Shown here: piece after piece, positions 27,049-35,121 of the stretch
Numbering within the stretch: position 1 is the first letter of the stretch
Layout of the letters: each line of letters starts with the position of its first letter
From: Acinetobacter lwoffii
GTDB lineage: Bacteria > Pseudomonadota > Gammaproteobacteria > Pseudomonadales > Moraxellaceae
NCBI RefSeq assembly: GCF_029024105.1
Contig: NZ_CP118963.1
Coordinates: forward strand, 1,860,001-1,924,000
Direction of reading: 5' to 3'
Length of the DNA stretch: 64,000 nucleotides
Program-made: the position numbers and the translations under genes
The notes under the pieces: model-generated
What the model was told of the DNA's origin: nothing
Databases searched by the model: none
The model's input: the letters and a program-made list of their open reading frames with translations, nothing else

Positions 27049-27080
27049 AAAAAAAGCAGCCCGAAAGCTGCATTTTTTTA
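27049..27080 (-). terminator. rapA terminator
   Basis: On the minus strand GCAGC pairs with GCTGC around TTTCGG and is followed by a run of seven T. Confidence 0.85.
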
Positions 27081-27091
27081 TTGCGTAAAGC

Positions 27092-29920
27092 TTAAGGCTT
27101 GACCACGACCATCACCTGAATTGCTTCCGGTGTTACCGATAGACCATCCAGCAGGCTTAAACCTTCTTTCTGCAACTTTTGTAAACGTGCAATTTCATCT
27201 TCACGGATACTTGGATTGAACTGTTTCAGATAGGTCAGGCGATCAATTTCATATTGCCATTTATTGCCATACACTTCTTTGGCTTGCTGCTTGAAGCCAG
27301 GCAATGCACTGCGTGCCAGTTCAAGCGCTTGCTGATAACGTGCCTCAATCACATCACGACGTGCTTTCACCACCTGACGGCAACTATTGCCATCTAAATG
27401 ATGCAAGTACGGTTTCAGGATTTCTGGTGCAATCTTTTGTGATAGATCCTGACCTTTTTCACTGAGCAAGACACGAATCAACTGTTGCGGCAAGCTAGAC
27501 GGCAAGTTCAATGCTTTCGGAGCCACCACATCGACCTTGAACCATACTTCAAGTAATACCGAACCCTGTGGCAGTGCTGCAGATTTTAGTACCGCAACGT
27601 TAGTGCTACCAAAGCCTTGCGTATTGATCATTTCCATCACACTTTCAGTGAATGGATGTTCCAGTGTCAGGTATTGCGCATCTTCGCGGATTTGTGCCTG
27701 ATCACGATAGAAAGTCGCTGTAATCCCTTCTTCATCCAACGTCAAACCTTGAACCTGCATTTGATCGGTTGGCTTGATGATCACTGTACCGTTACTTTGC
27801 TCGTCAAAGTCGATATTCGTAGACGCCATAAAGCGCTTCATGAAAATCGGCAAAGTGGTATTGTCATCATAGTCTTCAAGCGCGTTGACAATTTCCTGTG
27901 CCACCACCGGACGGCAAGAGTTGTATTCAAGCAAACGGTCTCGACCTTCCTGCAATTCAGCTTCCAGCGCTTCACGTTGCACGCTAACTTCTTCCAGCAG
28001 GTCTTCAAAATCTTGACCTTTGTCTGCCAATAGACAGTCTTTCAAGCGAACAATAAAATTTTCTTGCAAGGTTTGTGCAGCTGGAGAAATATTGCTGAAG
28101 ATATTCAGCGCTTCGTTATACCAGCGGAACATACGTTCTTGTGCAGTTCCCACCAGATAAGGCACATGAATCTGAATCCGGTTTTCCTGACCGATACGAT
28201 CCAGACGACCAATACGCTGTTCCAACACGTCCGGGTTCGCAGGTAGGTCAAACAGAATCAGGTCAGAGGCAAACTGGAAGTTACGACCTTCCGAACCAAT
28301 TTCCGAGCAGAGTAAAATCTGCGCGCCATACGAATCTTCAGCAAAATAAGCTGCGGCCTGGTCACGTTCTAATAAGCTCATGCCTTCATGGAACATGGCG
28401 GTACGAATACCGGCATGTAAGCGCAGTACATTTTCCAGCGCTTCAACCACTGGCCCGCTACGCGCAATCAGTAAGACTTTTTTGTGTTTTAAATCGGTAC
28501 GCAAACGCTCCATCAGCCACATCACGCGTGGATCGGCTTCCATCCATGCGCCATCGAGCTGCGCCTCTTCAGGCCACATCTGTTCACGCAACTTGCCATC
28601 TTTCGACCAGTTTTCTGGTGCTGGCAATGGTGCCGGCTGACAGTCACGACCCGGGAAACCTTGAATGGCTTCACGTGTATTACGGAACAGGATACGACCT
28701 GTACCATGACGGTCTAAAAGTTCGTGAATGGCACGGAAACGCTGTTCAGGCTGATCTTCAATCGGATGACCTAACAAGGCTTCAATCGCAGTTAAATGCT
28801 CGGCTTCTAGCGGCATGTCTGACATCAGCACTTCTGCAATTTTAGCTGTATGCTGATACTGTGCTTCTTCGTCGAGGAAACGATCCAGCGAGTTAAAACG
28901 CTGTGGATCAAGCAAACGTAGGCGTGCAAAGTGACTTTCCACACCGAGCTGTTCAGGTGTTGCCGTCAATAACAACACGCCCGGCGTATGTTCAGCCAGC
29001 TCTTCGACCAGATCATAACGGTCATTACCACCATCTTCTTCACTCCACATCAAATGATGCGCTTCATCGACCACCAACAAATCGAAACCTGCTTCAAGTG
29101 CCTGTTCACGCAGATCTTCATGGTCGACCATCAAATCGACAGAGGCAATAATTTTTTGTTCGGTCAGGAATGGGTTCTGTTCAGGATCATGTTCTTTGAT
29201 CGATGCCGTACGAGTCAAATCAAACAGCGAGAACTCAAGATTGAAACGACGGCGCATCTCGATCATCCACTGATATTGCAGTGAATCCGGCACTAAAATC
29301 AGGATACGTTCAGAACGGCCAGTTTTCAGCTGTTGATGGATGATCAGACCCGCTTCAATAGTTTTACCCAGACCCACTTCATCGGCCAGTAATACACGCG
29401 GTGCAAAACGCTGACCAACTTCATGCGCAATATAAAGCTGATGCGGAATCAGACCGACACGTGAACCCACCAGACCACGCAGTGGACTGCTTTGCATATT
29501 GGCCTGCATCAGCAGTGCTTCAATACGCAGGTCATACCATTCTTTATAATCAACCTGACTGGCCAATAAACGGTCTAGAGGCTTAGACAGCTGGATGGTC
29601 GCACCAATACGGGTTTCATTCAGCGATTTACGTTCTTCAGTTCCATCTTCCAAGGTACGAACGACATGATAACGCACCACGCCATTGCGGTCTTCAACGG
29701 ATTCTACAATCCACTTGGTCCCTTCCTGATCCTGTAATTCATCTTTCACATTAAATACGATACGAGATAAGGGTGCATTGCTGCGTGCATAGACGCGGGT
29801 TTCATCGCTTTTCGGGAATAAAATGCTGACCGACCGCTCATCAACATCAATAAGAACGCCTAAACCGAGTTCTGTTTCAGTATCTGATAACCAACGTTGA
29901 CCAATAGCAAATTGCTGCAA
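27092..29920 (-). CDS. rapA: RNA polymerase-associated ATPase RapA
   Basis: A Swi2/Snf2 ATPase that recycles RNA polymerase. The proposed start is TTG at 29920 (reading MQQFAIGQRWLSDTE), because AAGGTGG lies 5 nt upstream and this aligns with the start of E. coli RapA (MPFTLGQRW); an in-frame GTG at 29971 would add 17 residues. That gives about 942 residues. Motifs include VLLADEVGLGKTIEAGLI (Walker A), LLVVDEAHHLMWSEE (DEAH), LLTATPEQLG and the helicase C-domain LEQRIGRLDRIGQ. It lies downstream of rluA, as in E. coli. Confidence 0.96.
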   Translation of the reverse strand: MQQFAIGQRWLSDTETELGLGVLIDVDERSVSILFPKSDETRVYARSNAPLSRIVFNVKDELQDQEGTKWIVESVEDRNGVVRYHVVRTLEDGTEERKSLNETRIGATIQLSKPLDRLLASQVDYKEWYDLRIEALLMQANMQSSPLRGLVGSRVGLIPHQLYIAHEVGQRFAPRVLLADEVGLGKTIEAGLIIHQQLKTGRSERILILVPDSLQYQWMIEMRRRFNLEFSLFDLTRTASIKEHDPEQNPFLTEQKIIASVDLMVDHEDLREQALEAGFDLLVVDEAHHLMWSEEDGGNDRYDLVEELAEHTPGVLLLTATPEQLGVESHFARLRLLDPQRFNSLDRFLDEEAQYQHTAKIAEVLMSDMPLEAEHLTAIEALLGHPIEDQPEQRFRAIHELLDRHGTGRILFRNTREAIQGFPGRDCQPAPLPAPENWSKDGKLREQMWPEEAQLDGAWMEADPRVMWLMERLRTDLKHKKVLLIARSGPVVEALENVLRLHAGIRTAMFHEGMSLLERDQAAAYFAEDSYGAQILLCSEIGSEGRNFQFASDLILFDLPANPDVLEQRIGRLDRIGQENRIQIHVPYLVGTAQERMFRWYNEALNIFSNISPAAQTLQENFIVRLKDCLLADKGQDFEDLLEEVSVQREALEAELQEGRDRLLEYNSCRPVVAQEIVNALEDYDDNTTLPIFMKRFMASTNIDFDEQSNGTVIIKPTDQMQVQGLTLDEEGITATFYRDQAQIREDAQYLTLEHPFTESVMEMINTQGFGSTNVAVLKSAALPQGSVLLEVWFKVDVVAPKALNLPSSLPQQLIRVLLSEKGQDLSQKIAPEILKPYLHHLDGNSCRQVVKARRDVIEARYQQALELARSALPGFKQQAKEVYGNKWQYEIDRLTYLKQFNPSIREDEIARLQKLQKEGLSLLDGLSVTPEAIQVMVVVKP

Positions 29921-30072
29921 TTTTTCCACCTTTATCTTAAGTACAAGATTATGAATATTAGGCTCAATCACGAAACGTCATTGGAGCAAAATTCCACACC
30001 TTCAAGCAATGTATTTTGACATAAAGCCCACTAAAAAGTGAGCATAATTCACGCCGATTAAAGAAGTATTTC

Positions 30073-30717
30073 CTAGAACGGCGCCGGACAATAAAATTCG
30101 ACCAACTGCTCTGTTTGAGGATGATAAAAACTCAAACGTTCCGCGTGTAAACATAAACGCGAGCTGAGCTGTTGCTGTTCGGATGTCGCATATAAGGTAT
30201 CGCCAATAATCGGATGTCCGAGATATTGCATATGCACCCGTAGCTGATGTGAACGGCCGGTAATTGGGGTCAGTTTCACCCGAGTCACGGGCTGTCCCTG
30301 AATATTAAAATGTTCGATCGCCTGCCAATGCGTGATGGCCGGCTTATTATGTGCGGGATCTGCGATATGTAAGGGGGGACGGCTTGGATCATACACCACT
30401 GGCACTTCAATAGTGCCTTCACCTTCGAGTGTACCGGCAACCATAGCCTGATAGGTTTTATCAGTCTGGCGTTCCTGAAACTGGCGGGAAATGGTTTTTT
30501 GTCCCCATTTGCTCAGACCAAAGGCCAAAATACCGGATGTATCGCGATCCAGTCGATGAATCAGTAAAGTTTTGGGTTCTAATTTGACCAGACGGTTGAT
30601 CAGGCAATCTTGTAAGTCTTCTGTTTTACCGGGAACTGTGAGTAAACCTGCAGGTTTGTGGATGACCATGAAATCGTCATCACGATGTATCAGATGTTCG
30701 GTTAGAAAATTACTCAA
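30073..30717 (-). CDS. rluA: Pseudouridine synthase RluA
   Basis: The 214-residue enzyme isomerises uridine in 23S rRNA (position 746) and tRNA (position 32) in E. coli. It shows the catalytic motif HRLDRDTSG (Asp near residue 56), VIHKPAGLLTVPG and LTPITGRSHQLRVHM. The start is TTG at 30717 with GGGA upstream. Length and order match E. coli RluA, and the rluA-rapA neighbourhood is conserved. Confidence 0.93.
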   Translation of the reverse strand: MSNFLTEHLIHRDDDFMVIHKPAGLLTVPGKTEDLQDCLINRLVKLEPKTLLIHRLDRDTSGILAFGLSKWGQKTISRQFQERQTDKTYQAMVAGTLEGEGTIEVPVVYDPSRPPLHIADPAHNKPAITHWQAIEHFNIQGQPVTRVKLTPITGRSHQLRVHMQYLGHPIIGDTLYATSEQQQLSSRLCLHAERLSFYHPQTEQLVEFYCPAPF

Positions 30718-30850
30718 AGTTCAATCCCAGGCTGATCGTGAAAAACAAGGCGGCAATGATAGAAAGCTTAGCCAATAATTACAATGCGCATTTATGTAAA
30801 TGACGATGAAATTTCCGATTTAGCGCATAAAATTGCTCAATCGCAGCGCA

Positions 30851-31558
30851 TCAACCTGAGGATTTTAAAATGAAGCTTGCCAATTCGTGCAAAGACGGAT
30901 GTTTTAGCACATCTTCATAACGGATATTGGCACCATGTGCACGCCATATACCGACTAGACTCACCACCGCTACCGAATCCAGACCATAATTTTTTAAGTC
31001 GACATAGGGATCAATTTCCAAAGCATCCATATCCAGCTGTTCTGCGACAGCCAACATAATGCCTTTGGCCGACAATACATATTCGGAAGATGCGCTTAAA
31101 TCCCATAAGCGGGTCAGGCTATAGGTATTTAAGTGATGTATCCCCTGTGCTGAAATATTTTCGATCCATTGAATATGCTGATCTTGATTCGCCAATAAAA
31201 TCACATCATCGACCACACCGATTTGATCCGTCACACTCATCAGATGCGGCAAAATCTGTTTCAGCATCGGTGTAACCTGCCCGGCAAAAATCAGTTGCGG
31301 ATGCATTGAGGCATATTCTCCCAATTGCTGCATGCCTTGCATCAGGTCATCACCATATAAGTCAACAATCGGAATATCGAGTGCTTTGGCTTTATTGCTG
31401 ATCTGGATCAGATGACTCATTAGGTCGCTTTCTTGTATGCCTACCATCATCCTTAAATTTTGTAATCCCACTAAAACCAAAACAGATTCATTTGATGCAA
31501 GCTGCCATTTGGCTTGGGATGGAGCAAGTTGGATTTTTTTAGGGATGGGGTACAGCAT
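30851..31558 (-). CDS. Isochorismatase-like/aryl carrier protein fusion, EntB-like but eroded
   Basis: A 235-residue protein. Residues ~1-155 align by eye with the start of EntB-type isochorismatases (PIPKKIQLAPSQAKWQLASN) but the catalytic Asp of the LLIHDMQ motif is replaced in VLVLVGLQNL, and the domain is shorter. Residues ~160-235 form a carrier domain with NYGLDSVAVVSLVGIWR, the Ser being the phosphopantetheine site. No siderophore synthesis genes are adjacent. It probably acts as a stand-alone aryl/acyl carrier on a dead scaffold. Confidence 0.75.
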   Translation of the reverse strand: MLYPIPKKIQLAPSQAKWQLASNESVLVLVGLQNLRMMVGIQESDLMSHLIQISNKAKALDIPIVDLYGDDLMQGMQQLGEYASMHPQLIFAGQVTPMLKQILPHLMSVTDQIGVVDDVILLANQDQHIQWIENISAQGIHHLNTYSLTRLWDLSASSEYVLSAKGIMLAVAEQLDMDALEIDPYVDLKNYGLDSVAVVSLVGIWRAHGANIRYEDVLKHPSLHELASFILKSSG

Positions 31559-31577
31559 GGGAGGCTCTTATAAATAC

Positions 31578-31605
31578 AAAATAGCATGATGATTCATGCT
31601 ATTTT
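31578..31605. terminator. Strong symmetric hairpin, bidirectional terminator or leader hairpin
   Basis: Perfect 12-bp arms AAAATAGCATGA and TCATGCTATTTT enclose TGAT. On the minus strand it lies downstream of the 100-residue cassette gene and only 20 bp upstream of the carrier-protein start, so it can be a terminator for one and part of the leader of the other. Confidence 0.7.
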
Positions 31606-31658
31606 AGTTTAGCATCGATTTGAAAAACACTTTGATTTCACAGAGGTTTATTGTTCTA

Positions 31659-31686
31659 ATTTCGTATCATCGCCATTATGTTAAAT
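31659..31686 (+). other. XerC/XerD binding site S1 (pdif-like)
   Basis: XerC half ATTTCGTATCA, 6-bp centre TCGCCA, XerD half TTATGTTAAAT. The XerD half is identical to that of E. coli dif. It ends 4 bp from the stop codon of the cassette gene. Confidence 0.75.
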
Positions 31687-31690
31687 GGCT

Positions 31691-31993
31691 TTAATTTTGC
31701 TTAGCCCTATATTCATTAAATGCTAGAAGCATTCCCTCTTTTTGTTCTGCGGAGGCATCTGGAAATGAATAAAATCTTTCATAATCTTTTCTAAATTGGC
31801 TGCTTTCAATTCTTTTAGCTAAGTCATCAATAAAACCTTTTCCTTGAGTCTGATATTGCTGAATCGTTTGTTTATCTAGGCAGATAGTTTTCGCCCAAGA
31901 AACTGCACTCATATTTATACAAACATTGAGGTATATATTTTCGCTATCCTCATATAGTTCCCAAAAATAAGGCTCTATTTCTATAAGTTGCAT
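31691..31993 (-). CDS. Hypothetical protein in XerC/XerD cassette 1
   Basis: A 100-residue protein starting MQLIEIEPYFWELYEDSENI, rich in Tyr, Phe, Asp and Glu, with no signal peptide or membrane segment. I do not recognise the family. Base composition is lower in G+C than neighbours. The stop codon is 4 bp from site S1 and the start 35 bp from site S2, so the gene fills the cassette. No partner toxin or antitoxin gene is present. Confidence 0.75.
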   Translation of the reverse strand: MQLIEIEPYFWELYEDSENIYLNVCINMSAVSWAKTICLDKQTIQQYQTQGKGFIDDLAKRIESSQFRKDYERFYSFPDASAEQKEGMLLAFNEYRAKQN

Positions 31994-32028
31994 TTCACTA
32001 GTATTTCCAAACTTTTAATTATTTCTAA

Positions 32029-32056
32029 AATTAACATAATACACGTTATACGAAAT
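32029..32056 (-). other. XerC/XerD binding site S2 (pdif-like)
   Basis: Read on the minus strand: XerC half ATTTCGTATAA, centre CGTGTA, XerD half TTATGTTAATT. It is inverted relative to S1 and differs by one base from site S3 at 49941-49968. Confidence 0.8.
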
Positions 32057-32061
32057 TCTTT

Positions 32062-33544
32062 TGTTAGAACCCATTTAAAGTGTCTATATTCTCACCAATA
32101 AAAATGTCTGGTTTATGATGGTTTTTATCACCATGGACTGGATATAAAATATAGATGCTGATCACTATGTCTGATAAAGAAATTCAACGTCTTGCAGTTC
32201 TGCAAGACGTTAGAGATCATCGTATTACCCAGGTCCGTGCTGCTGAAATCCTGAATCTTTCCACCCGTCAAATTACCCGGTTATTGCAGAAGCTCAATCA
32301 AGATGGTGTCTCAGGTATGGCACATGCCAGTCGTGGTCAACCGGGTCATCGTCGCCATGACGTCCTGTTAAAATCAGAATGTCTTTCCATTATTTCTGAA
32401 CATTTACTTGGCTTTGGTCCTACATTGGCTCATGAGAAGCTCAGCAGCATGTTTGGCCTGCATATCCCGGTAGAAACGGTTCGGCGCTGGATGACATGCA
32501 AATGACCTCTGGATTCCTCGATCCAAGCGCCTGAAACGTCCATATCAGCCTCGATACAACCGTGATTGCTTCGGTGAGCTGATCCAGATCGATGGCTCAT
32601 ATCATGACTGGTTTGAAGGTCGAGCTTCCAAATGCTGCTTGCTAGTTTATATCGATGACGCCACTGGAAAGCTGTTGCATCTGCGCTTTTGTGAGGCTGA
32701 AACGACCTTTGATTATATGCTTTCAACCCGAGCCTACATTGAGCAATACGGCAAGCCTTTAGCGTTTTATAGCGATAAACACTCGGTATTCCGAGTGAAT
32801 CAGAAATCGAGCCAAGATAGCCAGATCACGCAATTTGGGCGGATTCTGAATGAGTTAAATATTGATATTATCTTCGCCAACTCACCCCAGGCCAAAGGCC
32901 GTGTGGAACGTGCCAATAGAACACTCCAGGATCGCCTGATCAAGGAAATGCGCCTAGAAGGTATCTGTTCAATTGCCGAGGCAAATGCCTGGCTGCCCTG
33001 CTTTATTGAGCATTTCAATCAGAAGTTTGCCAAGTGTGCGCGAAACTCAAAGAATTTACATCGGCCATTAACCGAATCTCATCTTGAACTGGATGATATT
33101 TTTACCTGGCAGGAACCGCGTAAGGTCACCAAGAATCTGACCCTGACCTATGACAAATGTATTTATCTGCTTGAACCGATAGAGCTGAATCATAAGCTTG
33201 TTGGGCAATATATTTCATTTCTGGAGTACCCGGATGGGACTGTGGCCCTCATGCACGAGGAACGAAAGCTCAACTACAGCATTTTCAATAAATTAGCTGG
33301 GCTACAGCAGAATGAGATCGTTGAGAATAAACGGTTAGGTACAGTTCTGGCACATATTCAGCAACAGCATGAAGAGTTGGAAAAACAGAATAAACGTTCC
33401 CGTCTCAAGAAAAGTATGCCGAGTCGTAAAGCTCAGAAAGCTGTTATTGAACAAAGAAAGTTAAATCCTGTGCTTGACTCTTGTGGTTAAAAACAGGACA
33501 TTTTAAATGGTTTATCGCATAGACATTTTAATTGGTGAATAACA
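32062..33544 (+). mobile_element. IS1202-family (ISNCY-type) insertion sequence
   Basis: A 1483-bp element. Terminal inverted repeats start TGTTA at both ends and agree at about 20 of 26 positions (left end TGTTAGAACCCATTTAAAGT, right end complement TGTTATTCACCAATTAAAAT). It is flanked by a 5-bp direct repeat TCTTT at 32057-32061 and 33545-33549. A second copy of the 14-17 bp end motif lies just inside each terminus. The left repeat abuts the XerC half of S2. Related elements (ISAjo2 group) are reported to insert next to pdif or dif sites. Confidence 0.85.
32155..33490 (+). pseudogene. IS1202-family transposase, frameshifted
   Basis: The DDE transposase is split in two frames. The first part (32155-32505) has the N-terminal helix-turn-helix region (RAAEILNLSTRQITRLLQKL) and ends RRWMTCK then stop. 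The second frame continues ANDLWIPRSKRLKRPYQPRY through IDGSYHDWF, YSDKHSVFRV and RVERANRTLQDRLIKE (DDE residues) to 33490. Removing one T near 32496 restores a ~444-residue protein, so the element is probably immobile unless frameshifting occurs. Confidence 0.85.
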
Positions 33545-33588
33545 TCTTTTGATTTCCTTTTTAAATTATAACTTTATTGTATATAGAC

Positions 33589-33617
33589 AAGCCCACTCAT
33601 TAGCGATTGGGCTTTTT
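33589..33617 (+). terminator. Terminator-like hairpin flanking cassette 1 outside the IS
   Basis: AAGCCCA (33589-33595) pairs with TGGGCTT (33608-33614), followed by TTT. With the IS removed it begins exactly 44 bp beyond the XerC end of S2, the same distance as the comparable hairpin beside S3. Confidence 0.65.
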
Positions 33618-33673
33618 AGTTGATATTTCACGTTCCACGCTTCATTTTGGTACAACTTTGAATGATTTTATTA

Positions 33674-34531
33674 GGGTCTGTTGACATTTACTGTTCATAA
33701 TTAACCCTATAAAGGTAGCCATAAAAATATACAGGCTAAAGCAACAGAACTTTGATAATTTCTTTTGAGCTTGTCATATCGAGTAGCTATTCCTCTAAAT
33801 TGCTTTAATCTACAAAACATATTTTCAACTAAATGCCTGATTTTATATAAATACCAGTCCATATGGTCATTGTTCGATTGGCTATTTGTTTTCTTTGGTA
33901 TATTCGCTTTAGTCCCTGTTTTCCTGATCTGTTCACGCAGTGGTTCTGAATCATAGCCTTTATCTGCACATACCACTTTTGTCTCTTTTAAATCTAATGT
34001 TGATATTAAATCAGGTGCAACTTTAACATCATGTGTGGTTCCATCGGTAATCATGAAATCAATAGGATTGCCATGTGCATCAACAATCAAATGTATTTTT
34101 GAGGAGTTTCCTCCTACACTTTTAGAAATAGATTGATTCGCTATGCCGGCAGAATGTTGATGAGCACGTACATGAGAGCCATCAATAAAAATCCACTCCA
34201 TATCGGGGCATGAGGCTAGTAATTTGAATAATCTAAGTAACTTACCGCTGCTTGACCAACGATTAAAACGTTTGAAAATAGAGTTTGAATGACCAAAACA
34301 GCAAGGAATATCTCGCCACGGACAGCCTGTTCTAATTCTATAGAGAATAGCTTCAATAAAATTGCGTAAATTTGAGTTGTGGTGAATGGATAAATTACGC
34401 AGAATAACTTTCAACTTTTGCCAGTGTTGATCTGTCAGCATGGTACGAGGCATAGCGAATAGTAAAATTGGGTTTGGCGATTTGATTTTACTACTTCGCT
34501 ATTTTTTTAAGCTAAAAGTGTCAACACACCC
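33674..34531 (-). mobile_element. IS5-family insertion sequence (IS427-like)
   Basis: An 858-bp element with ends GGGTCTGTTGACA at the left and the complement GGGTGTGTTGACA at the right (one mismatch in 13). It is flanked by TA on both sides (33672-33673, 34532-34533), a probable 2-bp target duplication. It holds one intact transposase gene on the minus strand. Confidence 0.85.
33707..34453 (-). CDS. IS5-family transposase
   Basis: A 248-residue DDE transposase, apparently intact in one frame. The N-terminal DUF4096-type domain has LTDQHWQKLKVIL and RTGCPWRDIP. Catalytic residues lie in WIFIDGSHVRAH, VVCADKGYDSEPLR and HLVENMFCRLKQFRGIATRY. Many relatives need a frameshift between two reading frames; this copy does not. 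Confidence 0.92.
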   Translation of the reverse strand: MPRTMLTDQHWQKLKVILRNLSIHHNSNLRNFIEAILYRIRTGCPWRDIPCCFGHSNSIFKRFNRWSSSGKLLRLFKLLASCPDMEWIFIDGSHVRAHQHSAGIANQSISKSVGGNSSKIHLIVDAHGNPIDFMITDGTTHDVKVAPDLISTLDLKETKVVCADKGYDSEPLREQIRKTGTKANIPKKTNSQSNNDHMDWYLYKIRHLVENMFCRLKQFRGIATRYDKLKRNYQSSVALACIFLWLPL

Positions 34532-34561
34532 TAAATTAAGCTGATCAATTTCTATTTTGGA

Positions 34562-34978
34562 TTAGCTTTGCTTAGCCAAAAATTTCTCAATGGCTACCTG
34601 TGCAATCTCCGCATCTTCAAACGACTTCACACCCGACACACCCATCGCACCGACGAGCTGGCCTTGATACAGAATCGGTTCACCACCTTCCAACATTCCT
34701 GAGAAAGTTTCCATGGTCAGAAAACCCATCTGTCCGCCTTTGATAATATCCTCAAACAGTTTGGAGGGATGGCGACTCATAGCTGAACATTTAGCCTTTT
34801 CGACGGCCAGATTTGCAGTCATCGGTGCTGCACCATTCATACGCTTCATCGCAAGCAAATTACCCGTTTCATCTACGACTGCAATACTGACATTAAAACT
34901 GTTCTGAATGGCATATTGATGGGCTTGATCTAATAAAAATTCCGCATCGCTTAAAGTCAAATAATGTTTGGTTTGCAT
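34562..34978 (-). CDS. GlcG/HbpS (DUF336) family protein
   Basis: A 138-residue soluble protein with the family pattern NVSIAVVDETGNLLAMKRMNGA near the N-terminus and GGEPILYQGQLVGAMGVSG near the C-terminus. Members bind heme or cobalamin-like ligands or have unknown roles in glycolate loci. It lies upstream of hemL on the same strand side but a 143-bp gap with a hairpin separates them. Confidence 0.88.
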   Translation of the reverse strand: MQTKHYLTLSDAEFLLDQAHQYAIQNSFNVSIAVVDETGNLLAMKRMNGAAPMTANLAVEKAKCSAMSRHPSKLFEDIIKGGQMGFLTMETFSGMLEGGEPILYQGQLVGAMGVSGVKSFEDAEIAQVAIEKFLAKQS

Positions 34979-35087
34979 GAAAATGATCTCTAATTTTAAA
35001 TGTAATTCCCCCTAAGCCTGAGCCATATATAGCGCAAGAATACTGGAGGAAGTCTTTAAATTTTCATTTCTATTCGATAGATGAAAG

Positions 35088-35108
35088 CCCTCTCCTTTAA
35101 GGAGAGGG
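35088..35108. terminator. Hairpin between hemL and the GlcG-like gene
   Basis: CCCTCTCC and GGAGAGGG enclose TTTAA, 14 bp after the hemL stop on the minus strand. There is no long T tract. The sequence with its GGGAGAGG continuation resembles a hairpin repeated between genes in many gamma-Proteobacteria. Confidence 0.6.
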
Positions 35109-35121
35109 TTTGGGAGAGGTA

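Larger units (their letters stand above)
31659..32056. mobile_element. XerC/XerD-site (pdif-type) gene cassette 1
   Basis: A 398-bp unit bounded by inverted 28-bp sites at 31659-31686 and 32029-32056 with the XerD halves facing inward. It carries one minus-strand gene (31691-31993). Such pdif modules are well known on Acinetobacter plasmids, where XerC and XerD are thought to move them. Finding one in a chromosomal context is unusual. An IS1202-family element sits 5 bp outside its right-hand site. Confidence 0.75.

Noticed and set aside
28141..28845. 234-codon frame antisense to rapA
   Set aside because: Shadow of the conserved rapA reading frame on the other strand.
30784..30873. 29-codon plus-strand frame (MRIYVNDDEISDLAHKIAQS and on)
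   Set aside because: Protein-like but very short, no clear ribosome site, and it overlaps the 3' end of the carrier-protein gene; not enough to call.
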